A DNA stretch of 64,000 nt from Mesorhizobium sp. INR15 (GCF_015500075.1 NZ_CP045497.1:1-64000); one strand, 5' to 3'. Counted from the stretch's first letter, positions 28,023-38,131 are shown. A program made the numbers and translations. Notes: a model not told the origin generated them from the letters alone.

Positions 28023-29312
28023 ATGACCGATCTGGGCGATCTTGACGACGACGCGCTCGTGAAGCACCTGCAGCGGGAGGCGTTCGGCTATTTCAATGAG
28101 TTCTGGGATCCAGATACAGGCTTGGTCGCCGATACGTCTCGCGCGAGCTCGCCTTGTTCTATCGCGGTCGTAGGCTTCGCCCTTTCTTGTTATCCGATCG
28201 CCGTCAAAAACGGCTGGATGACGCGTACCGAGGCGGCCAGGCGCACGCTGCTGGCATTGCATTTCTTCAGGGAAAGCCGGCAGGGAGAAGAGCCGGAGGC
28301 TACAGGCTACAAAGGTTTCTATTATCATTTCCTTGACATGAAATCAGGGAAGCGGGTCTGGAACTGCGAGCTTTCGCTGGTCGACACCGCGTTGTTGATG
28401 GCTGGCGTATGCGTAGCCGGTACGTTCTTTGACAAACGCGACGAACAGGAAATACGCGATCTGTCGAGAGAGCTTTTCGACCGGGTCGACTGGCGATGGG
28501 CTCAGAATGGACGCGAGACGCTATCGCAGGGTTGGCGGCCCGATTGCGGTTTCCTGCACTATGGCTGGGAAGGCTACAACGAAGCGACGATCCTCTACGT
28601 GCTGGGGGCGGGATCGACCACCCATCCGCTGACAGACAAGAGCTTTTCGGGATGGACCTCGACGTATCAATGGGAACACCTGCTTGGCCAGGACGTGCTT
28701 TATTCGGGACCGCTTTTCACCCATCTGTTCTCGCATACGTGGATCGATTTCCGAGGTATACGCGACGCATTCATGCGGCAGACTGGCAGCGACTATTTCG
28801 AGAATACCAAGGCGACGATCCGCATCCACCGAGAGCATGCGGCTCGAAACCCTCGCGCCTATTCTGGCTATGATCGCGATTTCTGGGGTGTGACGGCGGG
28901 CGACGGGCCGGGCGACCAGGACATGCGCGAGGACGGACGCGACCGGCGCTACTTCGGTTACATGTCGCGCGGCGTACCTTACGGTCCGGATGACGGCACG
29001 ATCTCGCCTTGGGCGATGCTTGCCTGCCTTTCCTTCGACCGTGAAGCAGCACTCTCCGGCACGCGGCACCTGATCAAGCGCTACCCCCAGGTGATCTCTG
29101 GCGACAGGTTCTCCAGCGGCTTCAATCCAACTTTGGTTGTCGATGGTGTCGGTTGGCTATCAAAGGGCTGGTACGGGCTTGATCAAGGTTTGCTGGTCAT
29201 GGCCATTGAAAACGCACGCAGTGGGTTTGTCTGGGATATGATGCGCGACTGCGCGCCGATCGTCACTGGCCTCAAACGCTCGGGCTTTGCCGGCGGATGG
29301 CTTGCGTCATGA
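28023..29312 (+). CDS. Glycoamylase-like (PF10091/GH144-type) glycoside hydrolase
   Basis: A protein of 429 residues with an (alpha/alpha)6 pattern. Typical blocks are LQREAFGYFNEFWDPDTGLV, ATGYKGFYYHFLDMKSGKRV, ELSLVDTALLMAG, FLHYGWEGYNEATILYVLG and SKGWYGLDQGLLVMAIEN. These occur in the glycoamylase domain shared by GH144 endo-beta-1,2-glucanases and by cyclic beta-1,2-glucan synthases. No signal peptide is seen. It starts 4 bases after the GH39 stop with no clear ribosome-binding site, so it is probably translated by coupling. Cleavage of a beta-1,2-glucan-like substrate is a reasonable inference, not proven. Confidence 0.85.
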   Translation: MTDLGDLDDDALVKHLQREAFGYFNEFWDPDTGLVADTSRASSPCSIAVVGFALSCYPIAVKNGWMTRTEAARRTLLALHFFRESRQGEEPEATGYKGFYYHFLDMKSGKRVWNCELSLVDTALLMAGVCVAGTFFDKRDEQEIRDLSRELFDRVDWRWAQNGRETLSQGWRPDCGFLHYGWEGYNEATILYVLGAGSTTHPLTDKSFSGWTSTYQWEHLLGQDVLYSGPLFTHLFSHTWIDFRGIRDAFMRQTGSDYFENTKATIRIHREHAARNPRAYSGYDRDFWGVTAGDGPGDQDMREDGRDRRYFGYMSRGVPYGPDDGTISPWAMLACLSFDREAALSGTRHLIKRYPQVISGDRFSSGFNPTLVVDGVGWLSKGWYGLDQGLLVMAIENARSGFVWDMMRDCAPIVTGLKRSGFAGGWLAS

Positions 29313-30798
29313 GGAGATCTGCGCGGCCGACGGAATGGGACAAAGAGAGCGAAGCGCTTTTCCTCGAACGCGTGCGTCCCCTGAACTGGAAAAACCCGAA
29401 ACCGCGAGAAATATATGACCTCGTCGTCATCGGCGCTGGGCCGGCCGGACTGCAGGCTGTCGACGAAGCCCGTCGTATGGGTTTTAGCACAGCGCTGATC
29501 GAACTGAACCGGCTCGGCGGAAACTCGCTCAACGTCGGCACTATTGCCTCTAAATCTCTGATCCACTCCGGCCGCGTGGGCGCCACCCTGAGCGAGGCGG
29601 ACGACATCTTGGGCGCCGACAGTGGACATGACGGGAAGATCGATTTCGCAATTGTCATGGCGCGTATGCATCGGGCGCGGGCGCGCGTCGCCGCGTATCA
29701 TTCAGCCAGCCGGCTTGCACAAGCGGGCGTGGATATCTTCTTTGGGGCGGCCCGGTTCACCGGGCCTAACGAGGTAAGCGCGGGCGAAACTGCCCTCCAA
29801 TTCCGCAAGGCTTTGATCGCCACCGGCGCGCGGCCCGGTGTTCTGGACATTCCCGGGCTTGAAAGTGTCGATTACCGTACGAGTTCGACCATCTTCGGAT
29901 TGGTGGCGCTTCCAAGGCGGCTTGCGGTTATCGGCGGCGGCCCGCTCGGTTGCGAAATGGCACAAGCATTTAGCCGGCTTGGCTCGCAGGTTTCGATCAT
30001 CGAGATCGATCCGAAATTCCTACCCGGTGAAGAGCGGGACGCGGCAGAACTTTTGTCGCGTGCCATGGCACGCGACGGAGTGGCCATCCGCCTAAACACG
30101 ACGATCACGTCCGCGCGTATTGAGGCCGGCGTCAAAGTTCTTGATACGATCAACGCCGGCATGAAGGACAGCGTCGAAGCCGACGAGGTTCTGGTCAGCG
30201 TCGGCCGGGTTGCAAACGTCGAAATGCTTGGGCTGGATGTCGCTGGCGTCGAGATCGCAAGCACCGGGTGCGTGGCTGTCGACGAATGCTTCCGGACAAA
30301 AAATCCGGACATCTACGCCGCCGGCGATGTGTGTATGGACCTCAAGTTCACCAATGTAGCGCAAGCCACCGCACGCATCGCTGTGGCCAACGCGCTTTGG
30401 GGCAAGGCGGACAGCTGGACCAACCTTCTGGTTCCTTGGTGCACTTATTGTGACCCGGAGATCGCGCATATCGGCCTGCAGGTCTGGGACGCCAGGGGGC
30501 GAGGTCCATTCCAGTAAAGACCTTCGCCGTCATGATGGAGGATGTCGACCGCGCGATCGTCGATGAAGAGGATCTTGGCTTTATCAAAATCCATATACAG
30601 GATGGTACGGACCGCATAATCGGTGCCACTATTGTGGCCGAACGCGCCAGCGAACTGATCAATGAAATGTCTGTCATCATGCACGCGGGGATCGGTATGA
30701 AGGCACTCGCCGAAACCATACATACTTATCCGGCGCAATCCGAAGGCATCATGTTGGCGGCGCTGGAGTTTGTGCGCCAGAAATCAGCCGCTGGCTGA
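29309..30798 (+). pseudogene. Transhydrogenase-like pyridine nucleotide flavoprotein lacking redox cysteines, frameshifted
   Basis: Together the two pieces give about 495 residues of the lipoamide dehydrogenase/SthA superfamily. The FAD motif is YDLVVIGAGPAGLQAVDEA, the NAD(P) motif is RLAVIGGGPLGCEMAQAF, and IYAAGDVCMDLKFTNVAQAT is the second FAD contact. The redox-active site reads GGNSLNVGTIASKSL, so both cysteines of CLNVGC are replaced, as in soluble transhydrogenase. The start overlaps the preceding stop (ATGA). In a G5 run near 30495 the frame shifts and stops at 30517; the dimerisation domain (IPVKTFAVMMEDVDRAIVDE onward) continues in another frame to 30798. The gene is either recently broken or misread at the homopolymer. 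Confidence 0.82.
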
Positions 30799-31054
30799 CA
30801 AATTCGAGCACCTGGCCAAGCCCTTCAGGCTTATATCGATGATCCGTAGGTTCTGACTGAATTCGAAACGGACGAACTTTGAAACCGGAGAACATGACAA
30901 GACAAATTCTCGCTGCAAGGATTTCGCCGGTGAGTGTTAACACCGTTCGCGTCGCAGCGCTGGTTCGCGAGGCATACGCGGGCCTTCAACAATTTCGGGT
31001 GCGGAACCGGTTTCCCACATCCGAGCCTCAAACGAAATCGAAGCCAGCCCGAAG

Positions 31055-31261
31055 TCAGATTTCTCGGTCGGAGACGATCGGAACACCGCAGGCGGCTGCC
31101 TTCTTGGTTATCAGACCTTCAATGTCGGCATCTGAACGCTCGGTTCCAGTTTTGTCCCGGAGCATTTTTATTGCTGCTTTTATCGACAGAGGGCCGCCAG
31201 GGTGGTTGCCCAGCAATTTCTCAACCGATGCTGCCAAATTAATGCTCTGATTCGATGCCAT
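31055..31261 (-). CDS. Small uncharacterised protein, 68 residues
   Basis: A strong ribosome-binding site (AAGGAGG) 7 bases before ATG 31261 argues that this short frame is real. The protein is soluble and mixed in charge, with two predicted helices around NLAASVEKLLG and PLSIKAAIKMLRDKTGTER, and ends IVSDREI. I do not recognise a family. It lies downstream of nothing obvious and 220 bases beyond the DegP gene end. Confidence 0.6.
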   Translation of the reverse strand: MASNQSINLAASVEKLLGNHPGGPLSIKAAIKMLRDKTGTERSDADIEGLITKKAAACGVPIVSDREI

Positions 31262-31484
31262 GTCTTACCTCCTTCAGCTTCAACTCTGCCAGATCGGCTT
31301 GAATACGAGCTGTGACCATTCGGAAAGCTCCGCAGGTTCAAGATAATCTTTACATTTGGGTGTTCTTGGCAATTTAGTCAACGCAGCGCCAGCCGCTGGC
31401 TCGAGTCCATCTCGCCACTTCGGCCTATTTCCCCTGCGGCGACCCATTATTTGAGCCGCCGCACCGGAAAAGTCGAAGCTGTGA

Positions 31485-33035
31485 TCAGCTCTTGGCGACA
31501 GGCAGCGCGACGAATCGGTTGCTGTCGTCGTGTGTGATCTGCATCAGCACCGCCTTGCGTCCGGATTTCACCGCCTCGGCCATCGCCTTGGCGACGTCTT
31601 CAGTACCGTTCACCTCCGCCGCGTTGACGGTCGTAATGACGTCGCCCGGCTGAATGCCGCGATCGGCCGCATCGCTGTCGGGGTCGACATTGGTGACGAC
31701 AAGGCCCTTGCCGTTTTCCGATCTGGTGACGGTGAGGCCGAGACCCGCAAGCGTGTCGGGCTTGGCCGGTACCGCCGGCTGGTCTCCGGCCGAAGCCTGC
31801 TTGTCGGTCGACGGCAACTTGCCGAGATCGATCTTGATCGACTGGCTCTTACCGTCGCGCCATACAGTGACATCGACCGACTTGCCGGGCGCATAAGCGC
31901 CGATCAGGCGGGCGAGTTCCTTCGGCGACGCAACATCCTTGCCGTCGACCTGGATGATCACGTCACCAGCGGTGATGCCCGCCTTCTTGCCGGGGCCACC
32001 ATCCTGATCGCTGGAAACCAGCGCACCCTTCTCGGACTTCAGCCCGAGCGATTCGGCGATGTCGGCGGTGACCGGCTGGATCTCGACACCGAGCCAGCCG
32101 CGCTCCACGGTGCCGCTCTTCATCAGACCCTGTACGACCTCCTTTGCCGTCGAGGCAGGAATGTCGAACGCAATGCCAACACTGCCGCCGGAAGGAGAGA
32201 AGATCGCAGTGTTGATACCAACGACCTGACCGTTGAGGTTGAAGGTCGGGCCACCCGAATTGCCGCGATTGACCGAAGCATCGATCTGGATGAAATCGTC
32301 ATAAGGACCAGCGCCGATGTCACGGCCGCGTGCCGAAACGATGCCGGCGGTGACGGTGCCGCCAAGGCCGAACGGATTGCCGACGGCCACGACCCAGTCG
32401 CCGACGCGAACCTTGGAATCATCGGCGAAGTCGACATAGGTGAACTTGCCGACACCATCGACCTTGAGCACGGCCAGATCGGTGCGCGGGTCGGTGCCGA
32501 CCAGCTTGGCGTCGAGCTCCTTGCCGTCATTCATGACAACGGTGAAGGCCGAGCCTTCCTCAACGACATGGTTGTTGGTGACGAGATAGCCGTCATCGGA
32601 GATGAAGAAGCCGGAGCCTTGCGCAACCGGGCGCGGCTGGTCGTTGTTGTGGTCGCGGCGGCCTAAGCGGCGGTGACCCTGGTCCTGGCCATTCTGGTCG
32701 CCAAAGCCACGGAATTCCTTGAAGAAGTGGCGCAGCTGCGGATTGTCGGGCAAGTTGTTGAAGCCGTCAGGGCTCTGCATCTGGTCGGAACCGTCATCGG
32801 AGGCCGGCTCGATCTTGGCCTTGACCTTGACGCTGACGACGGCTGGCGAAACGCGCTCGACGACATCGGCGAAGCCTGGAACCTGCGGCGCTTCAACACG
32901 CACGGCATCGGCCAGAACGGGGGCGGTTCCGGTGGCAAGGGCGCCGAAGCCGACGGCGCCGGCGATGGCCAGCGACCCAGCGGCGGCCAACAGACGCTTG
33001 CGGGTGGCGGAATAGGAATTGGGGGCAATATTCAT
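31485..33035 (-). CDS. degP: Periplasmic serine protease/chaperone of the HtrA/DegP family
   Basis: A protein of 516 residues. It has a signal peptide (RLLAAAGSLAIAGAVGFGAL), then the trypsin-like domain with catalytic His in YLVTNNHVVE, Asp in GTDPRTDLAVLKVD and Ser in ASVNRGNSGGPTFN. Two PDZ domains follow (about 290-385 and 415-510). A charged linker with FKEFRGFGDQNGQDQGHRR corresponds to the LA loop. It degrades or refolds damaged envelope proteins. ATG 33035 has GAGG about 12 bases upstream and gives a normal signal sequence; the frame upstream is not needed. Confidence 0.95.
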   Translation of the reverse strand: MNIAPNSYSATRKRLLAAAGSLAIAGAVGFGALATGTAPVLADAVRVEAPQVPGFADVVERVSPAVVSVKVKAKIEPASDDGSDQMQSPDGFNNLPDNPQLRHFFKEFRGFGDQNGQDQGHRRLGRRDHNNDQPRPVAQGSGFFISDDGYLVTNNHVVEEGSAFTVVMNDGKELDAKLVGTDPRTDLAVLKVDGVGKFTYVDFADDSKVRVGDWVVAVGNPFGLGGTVTAGIVSARGRDIGAGPYDDFIQIDASVNRGNSGGPTFNLNGQVVGINTAIFSPSGGSVGIAFDIPASTAKEVVQGLMKSGTVERGWLGVEIQPVTADIAESLGLKSEKGALVSSDQDGGPGKKAGITAGDVIIQVDGKDVASPKELARLIGAYAPGKSVDVTVWRDGKSQSIKIDLGKLPSTDKQASAGDQPAVPAKPDTLAGLGLTVTRSENGKGLVVTNVDPDSDAADRGIQPGDVITTVNAAEVNGTEDVAKAMAEAVKSGRKAVLMQITHDDSNRFVALPVAKS

Positions 33036-33338
33036 GGGTCTCGTATCCTCTTTGCAAAGGGACGCGTTTTGAATGGCATCCTCGGGCAAGCAGAATTAGA
33101 GAGGCTCACATTACGGCGCTGTTTCCAACGCATGAAACTTTTGTAACGTCGAATGCGGCAACTCCGATGCCAACGTCGCCGATGTCCAGATTTTCCTGGA
33201 TGAACGTGTGGTGCTAATTGGGTGGCGGATCGCTGGATGCCGTCCAACTTCTCCACACGCCGTCCTTAAGAAACTTGTCAGAGAAGGCAAGGAGCGCGCG
33301 CGAAACCAATTGCCGTCAGAACCATCATCGTGCAGGTC
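33036..33338. other. Intergenic region upstream of degP
   Basis: About 300 bases between the degP start and the end of kup. It should hold the degP promoter. The minus strand carries AT-rich stretches, but no convincing sigma-factor consensus, terminator or small gene was identified. Confidence 0.45.
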
Positions 33339-35252
33339 TTAGATTATGATCTGCGACCCGATCTCGACGACGCGGTCGGCCGGAATTCGAAAATACTCGG
33401 TTGCGTCGGAAGCCGTGCTCGCCAGAAAGATGAAAAGCCTGTCCTGCCACAGCGGCAGCCCGGAATCGGGCGATGCCTTGAGGGAGCGGCGCGAGACGAA
33501 GAACGATGTGGCCATAATGTCGAATTTCAAGCCCTGTTTACGACAAATGGCCAAGGCGCCGGGAATGTTCGGCTGCTCTATGAAGCCAAAAGTGACGATT
33601 ATGCGCGTGAAGAGTTCATTGACCGGCTCGATGCTGATCCGGTCTTGATCGGCGACTCGCGGCACTTCGGCTGTCACAACTGTCATGATGATGTTTTGTT
33701 CGTGCAGAACCCTATAGTGCTTCAGGCTATGCATCATCGCCGCAGGTGCACTTTGCGGATCGCTGGTCAAGAAGATCGCTGTACCCGGCACAAGCGACGG
33801 CGGCTTCTCAGCCAGCTTTGTCGCTAGCAGTTCAAGCGATATTTCACTTTTGCGCGCTTTGTTGAAGAGGTATTTGGTGCCGGTGATCCAGGTCGACATG
33901 ATCAATCCCATGACGCAAGCGACACCGACCGACACCCATCCGCCCTCAAGCACCTTGACGGCATTGGTGAGTAGAAAACCCGCATCAATAACGGCGAAGA
34001 ACAAAATCAGCGGCAGCACGACCGCTAGCCCCCACCGCCAGCGACGACGCATGACAAACAGCAGAAGGATCGTTGTTACCAACATTTCGCCAGTGACCGA
34101 AATCCCGTAAGCGGAAGCCAGCGCGCTGGATTCTCGAAAGCCCACCACCAGCAACATCACGCCAATCGCGATCAGGAAATTCACGCGAGGAAGATAGATC
34201 TGCCCAGCCTGTGTCTCCGAGGTGTGTCTGATCGTGAAGCGTGGAAGCATATGCAATTGCACCGCCTGGCTTGTTAACGAGAACGCGCCCGAAATCACAG
34301 CTTGGCTGGCAATCACAGTGGCGGCGGTCGCCAATATTACACCCGGGATCAGGAACCATTCGGGCAGCATGTTAAAGAATGGATTGGATGCGTTACCGCC
34401 CATCGAGATCACGAAGGCGCCTTGCCCAAAATAATTCAGCAAAAGACAGGGAAACACGATGGCCAGCCAGGCCAATACGATAGGTCTTCGGCCAAAATGA
34501 CCGAGATCTACATAAAGGGCCTCAGCTCCCGTGACCGCCAGGAACACGGACCCCATCGTCACAAAAGCGATCTCGGGTTGGGCCGTCAGATAATGGACCG
34601 CGTAATATGGATTGACCGCGAGCAATATTGACGGCGCATCGGCTATATGGGTCAGGCCAGATAGTCCAAGCACGAGAAACCAGATCGCGGTCACCGGGCC
34701 GAACACGTTTGCCACCTTGCCCGTGCCAAATCTTTGGGCGAACATCAACACTACCAAGATGGCCAACGTGATGGGGATCACAAGGGAGTCCAAGCCGGGC
34801 GTTATCACCTTCAGTCCCTCGACAGCGGACAGGACTGAGATTGCTGGTGTGATGATGGCGTCACCAAAAAACAGCGATGCTCCGCAAACGCCAAGCACCA
34901 AAATGAGTTTCGCGTGGGCCGTCCGCTTTCCTCTCGCAAGCGCCATCAGCGATAATGTTCCACCTTCGCCGTTGTTGTCCGCGCGGAGAACGAAGGTCAC
35001 GTATTTGAGCGTCACCACGATCAGCAAAGCCCAGACGATGAGTGAAAGCAGCCCAAATACGTTCATGTCGGAAACTGAAGGACCAGCTCCTCCAGCTGAC
35101 GCGTGGAGCGCTTCGCGAAAGGCGTAGATCGGGCTTGTTCCGATGTCCCCGAAAACTACTCCGAGGGCGGCAAGCACTAACTTCGGTGTCGACGCGCCTG
35201 CAATCCGGTGCGGTGCGTGGTCGGACGATACCCCATTGGTGGAAACGTTCAT
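33339..35252 (-). CDS. kup: Kup (Trk-type KUP/HAK) potassium uptake permease
   Basis: A protein of 637 residues with about 12 hydrophobic helices in the first 450. The family hallmark near the N-terminus is ALGVVFGDIGTSPIYAFREA, and ADNNGEGGTLSLMALA and AEALYVDLGHFGRRPI are also typical. The C-terminal cytoplasmic part ends RIPADRVVEIGSQIII. It imports K+ with H+. A palindromic site lies 46-62 bases upstream of ATG 35252. The gene appears complete. Confidence 0.95.
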   Translation of the reverse strand: MNVSTNGVSSDHAPHRIAGASTPKLVLAALGVVFGDIGTSPIYAFREALHASAGGAGPSVSDMNVFGLLSLIVWALLIVVTLKYVTFVLRADNNGEGGTLSLMALARGKRTAHAKLILVLGVCGASLFFGDAIITPAISVLSAVEGLKVITPGLDSLVIPITLAILVVLMFAQRFGTGKVANVFGPVTAIWFLVLGLSGLTHIADAPSILLAVNPYYAVHYLTAQPEIAFVTMGSVFLAVTGAEALYVDLGHFGRRPIVLAWLAIVFPCLLLNYFGQGAFVISMGGNASNPFFNMLPEWFLIPGVILATAATVIASQAVISGAFSLTSQAVQLHMLPRFTIRHTSETQAGQIYLPRVNFLIAIGVMLLVVGFRESSALASAYGISVTGEMLVTTILLLFVMRRRWRWGLAVVLPLILFFAVIDAGFLLTNAVKVLEGGWVSVGVACVMGLIMSTWITGTKYLFNKARKSEISLELLATKLAEKPPSLVPGTAIFLTSDPQSAPAAMMHSLKHYRVLHEQNIIMTVVTAEVPRVADQDRISIEPVNELFTRIIVTFGFIEQPNIPGALAICRKQGLKFDIMATSFFVSRRSLKASPDSGLPLWQDRLFIFLASTASDATEYFRIPADRVVEIGSQIII

Positions 35253-35725
35253 GCTGCCGGCGGCTTTCTAAAGCCGGGCCTAGCGTACTTCGAATACGAA
35301 AACCTCAGGTTTTCAGCGATAGGCTCTACGGAAAAAATCAATTTCAACACCCTAACCGAGTTGGGCAAGCCACTCGCACTCGGCCAATCAGATTCCAGTA
35401 GGTACCGGAGAGCTTCTTTGCAGACGCTGTCGCGGCAGTAGGATAACAAAAATTGCGCGAGAATCTCATGGTCGTTCCGGATAAGTAACGGCACGGTTCA
35501 CTTGAACAGGCATCGCAATGACGTGCGGATCAGTGCGATCCATGATCTCAAAGACAGTGGTTGCGCTGACAGCGGCGCTTTGTGTCAGCCAATGCGTTCT
35601 GGAGTGAGTTGGTAGCTTATTACTCAGTCGGATCATCACAGGATCTTTGCTGTTTATAGCGCTAGCACGCGTACTGGAGAAAGCCGGCGAGGGCATGGGG
35701 TGGGCGTGTTTAGCCTGCATCGCAA
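35253..35725. other. Intergenic region between mscS-type gene and kup
   Basis: About 470 bases. Apart from the palindrome at 35298-35314 and a GC-rich hairpin next to the kup start, I see no gene, terminator with T-run or known RNA. Short minus-strand frames here are shadows or chance. Confidence 0.45.
35298..35314 (-). promoter_or_regulatory. Palindrome upstream of kup (candidate operator)
   Basis: A perfect inverted repeat, GAAAACCT and AGGTTTTC around a single central base, sits 46 bases upstream of the kup start. Length and position suit a dimeric repressor or activator site. No matching regulator was identified in the window. Confidence 0.4.
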
Positions 35726-37018
35726 CTAATCGGGGGGTGGGGGGGCTCGCCGGAAGATGACTTCGCGATGCGGATATGGTATCTGAATTCCGTGCTCCTT
35801 GAATGTGTTCCATAGGGCCAACAGCACCTTGCCCCGAACATTCGTGAGCCCCTGCTGTGGATCGTGGATCCAGAAGCGCAGGACGAAGTCGAGCGAAGAT
35901 TCTCCGAACGCAGTAAGCCAGCACACTGGTCGCCTGTCGGCTTCGACCCGGCCAACCGTGATTGCGGCTGCGATCGCAAGTTCGCTGACGAGATGCGGGT
36001 CGGCCTCGTAGGATACTCCGAAGTGCACGTCGAGACGGACCAGATTGTCGCTGAATGACCAGTTGACCACCTGCTGGGTGATGAAATCCTCGTTTGGAAT
36101 GAGGTACTCACGACCATCCCTGGTTACCACCGAGACAAATCGCGCCCTCAGTTCCCGGATCCAACCGAAGGTGTCGCCAAGCGTTATCGTGTCTCCGGGT
36201 TTTATCGACTTGTCGAGCAGAATGATGACGCCCGAAATGAAATTCGAGACCACTTTTTGCAGACCGAAGCCAAGGCCGACGCCGATGGCCCCGGAAAATA
36301 CCGTTAGTGCGGTGAGGTCGACACCCACCGCGGACAGCGCCATGCCGCCAGCCAAGATGACCAACCCGATCTTGAGCACCTTGCCGATCAAAACGCGGAT
36401 CGACGGCGTCAGCTCTTCAGATTGCTGCAGCCGCTCATCGACATAGTTTCCGGTCACGACGGCGAGCCAAATCGTCGCGGTAAGCAGCAGCACCGCTTTG
36501 AAGAGGGTAAGCACGCTCAGTCGAACGTCACCGATCGGCATGGCAAGGCCGTCCAGAAAGATGGCCACCTCGTCATTGATGCCGAGAATAACAAGTGCCA
36601 CGTATATCCAGGCAAACCAGCCGATCGCACGAGCGACGAGCCGATTGCGGATGATGCGGGAAAGCACTGACACAAATAGCCAGGCGAGCGACAGCGACAG
36701 GGCTATTCTGACCAAATGACTTCGGCTCGGCCAGGTCGTCGCTCGCAAAATCGTCAGCGCTACAAAGAGCAGGACGACAAAAAGAATCCAGTCCGTGCGC
36801 CGCATCAGGGCGACAACCACGCGCAAAAGGCCCGGATGTCCCCTGATCTTGCGCGCTCGCTGCTCTAAGCCAAGTTCCACCCGACTTGCCGCTAGCCTGG
36901 CAAAGGTGAAAAGCGCCAGGATGATCGCGAGTTGATACAGCGACCAAAGTTGCGCGAGTTCAGCAAGCTGGACCTGGAGCCAAGCCAGAATTTCGAAACC
37001 CAACCCTATGATGTCCAT
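35726..37018 (-). CDS. MscS-family mechanosensitive channel
   Basis: A protein of 430 residues. It has several N-terminal helices (LWSLYQLAIILALFTFARLA and others), then the pore helix and beta domain of MscS: LTVFSGAIGVGLGFGLQKVV, SNFISGVIILLDKSIKPGD, and TRDGREYLIPNEDFITQQVV. It ends HGIQIPYPHREVIFRRA, a common MscS terminus. Such channels release osmolytes on hypo-osmotic shock. Met 37018 (MDIIGLGFEI) is preferred over the annotated upstream codon. Pairing with Kup and the antiporter suggests ion and osmotic homeostasis. Confidence 0.92.
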   Translation of the reverse strand: MDIIGLGFEILAWLQVQLAELAQLWSLYQLAIILALFTFARLAASRVELGLEQRARKIRGHPGLLRVVVALMRRTDWILFVVLLFVALTILRATTWPSRSHLVRIALSLSLAWLFVSVLSRIIRNRLVARAIGWFAWIYVALVILGINDEVAIFLDGLAMPIGDVRLSVLTLFKAVLLLTATIWLAVVTGNYVDERLQQSEELTPSIRVLIGKVLKIGLVILAGGMALSAVGVDLTALTVFSGAIGVGLGFGLQKVVSNFISGVIILLDKSIKPGDTITLGDTFGWIRELRARFVSVVTRDGREYLIPNEDFITQQVVNWSFSDNLVRLDVHFGVSYEADPHLVSELAIAAAITVGRVEADRRPVCWLTAFGESSLDFVLRFWIHDPQQGLTNVRGKVLLALWNTFKEHGIQIPYPHREVIFRRAPPPPD

Positions 37019-37287
37019 ACCCCAGTTTAGACGGGATCGCCCAGCCGGCAAGCATTGAGGAATGGTTTCTGAGTCGAGGCCGCAACATCAGTAAGGCAAG
37101 ACGCGTGTCATCAGGCGGCGCTTGGAGGGTGCGCGGTCGCTTCACCGATTCGCTGTTTGACGATTGAGTCCTGCCGGAATGCTGGAGAGGCGTGGCTTTC
37201 CGTGCAGGCCGGCAACGTCGTCACCATGCGCACGTTTGCCTGGCGCCCGGAGTTCCCCGGTTGGCCGCAAGCACAACGGAGGCCATT

Positions 37288-38131
37288 CTAGGGCCCGGAC
37301 CCATAAAGGTGTTGGCATCGCTTGTGGTTTGTGATTCACGGATTCTGAAAGGGAGACGTGATGAATCGGGACCATTTCTGGCTGACAGAAGAGCAGTTTC
37401 GCCGCATTGAACCTCATTTGCCGACCGACACGCGCGGCAAGGAACGGGTCGACGACCGGCGCGTGATCAGCGGCATTGTTCATGTGCTGAAGTCTGGCGG
37501 GCGCTGGGTCGATGCGCCGCCGGACTACGGGCCGCGCAAAACGCTCTACAATCGGTATGTCCGCTGGGCCGCCAAAGGCGTGTGGAGCGATCTCTTTCAC
37601 GCGCTTGCCAGTGCCGGCGGTCCGCCCGAGCAGGTTCTGATAGACTCTTCCGCCGTGAAGGCGCATCGCTCAGCTTCGGGCGGTAAAGGGGGGAGCAAAA
37701 TCAGGCCATCGGGCGCTCGCGGGGCGGCCGCACGACCAAAATCCATGCCCTGACCGACCGCTATTGTCGCCCGATTGCCTTCATGCTCACCGGCGGCCAG
37801 GTCGCTGATTGCACGGCGGGAGGCGAGCTTCTGAAACATCTGCCGGACACCCGCATCCTACATGCCGACAAGGGTTATGATTCCGATGCGATCCGCCGCC
37901 AGATCGAGGCCCGCGGCACGATGCCGAACATTCCACCAAAGGCCAACCGGCGCTGGAAAAACTGCTTCTCGCCCGTACTCTACCGCGACCGAAATGCCAT
38001 CGAACGCATGTTCTGCCGCCTCAAGGACTTCCGCAGGATCGCTACACGATACGACCGCCTTGCCGTCAACTTCCTCGCCGCAATCTGCATCGCAGCGACC
38101 GTCAGCTATTGGTTATGAGTCCGGACCCTAG
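37288..38131 (+). mobile_element. IS5-family (IS427-group-like) insertion sequence
   Basis: About 840 bases bounded by imperfect inverted repeats: CTAGGGCCCGGACCCATAA at the left and, on the other strand at the right, CTAGGGTCCGGACTCATAA. CTAG occurs at both outer ends (37288-37291 and 38128-38131), consistent with a short target duplication. It encodes one transposase in two overlapping frames. Confidence 0.85.
37358..38118 (+). CDS. IS5-family transposase made from two frames
   Basis: The first frame (37358-37753) has the DUF4096-type N-terminus (MNRDHFWLTEEQFRRIEPHL) and the first catalytic Asp in VLIDSSAVKAHRSASGGKGG. The second frame continues with TTKIHALTDR, FMLTGGQVADCTAG, the catalytic Asp in HADKGYDSDAIR and the Glu in YRDRNAIERMFCRLKDFRRI. 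They join by a -1 shift in the G6/A4 stretch near 37689-37700, the usual programmed frameshift place in this group. The element may therefore be functional. Confidence 0.85.

Noticed and set aside
37142..37666. A 174-codon minus-strand open frame
   Set aside because: It is antisense to the IS5 transposase and its 5' flank, has no recognisable domain, and the plus strand clearly encodes the transposase.
37680..37790. IS5 transposase frameshift as gene decay
   Set aside because: The join falls at a G6/A4 slippery stretch in the place where this group uses programmed -1 frameshifting, and both halves are otherwise intact.
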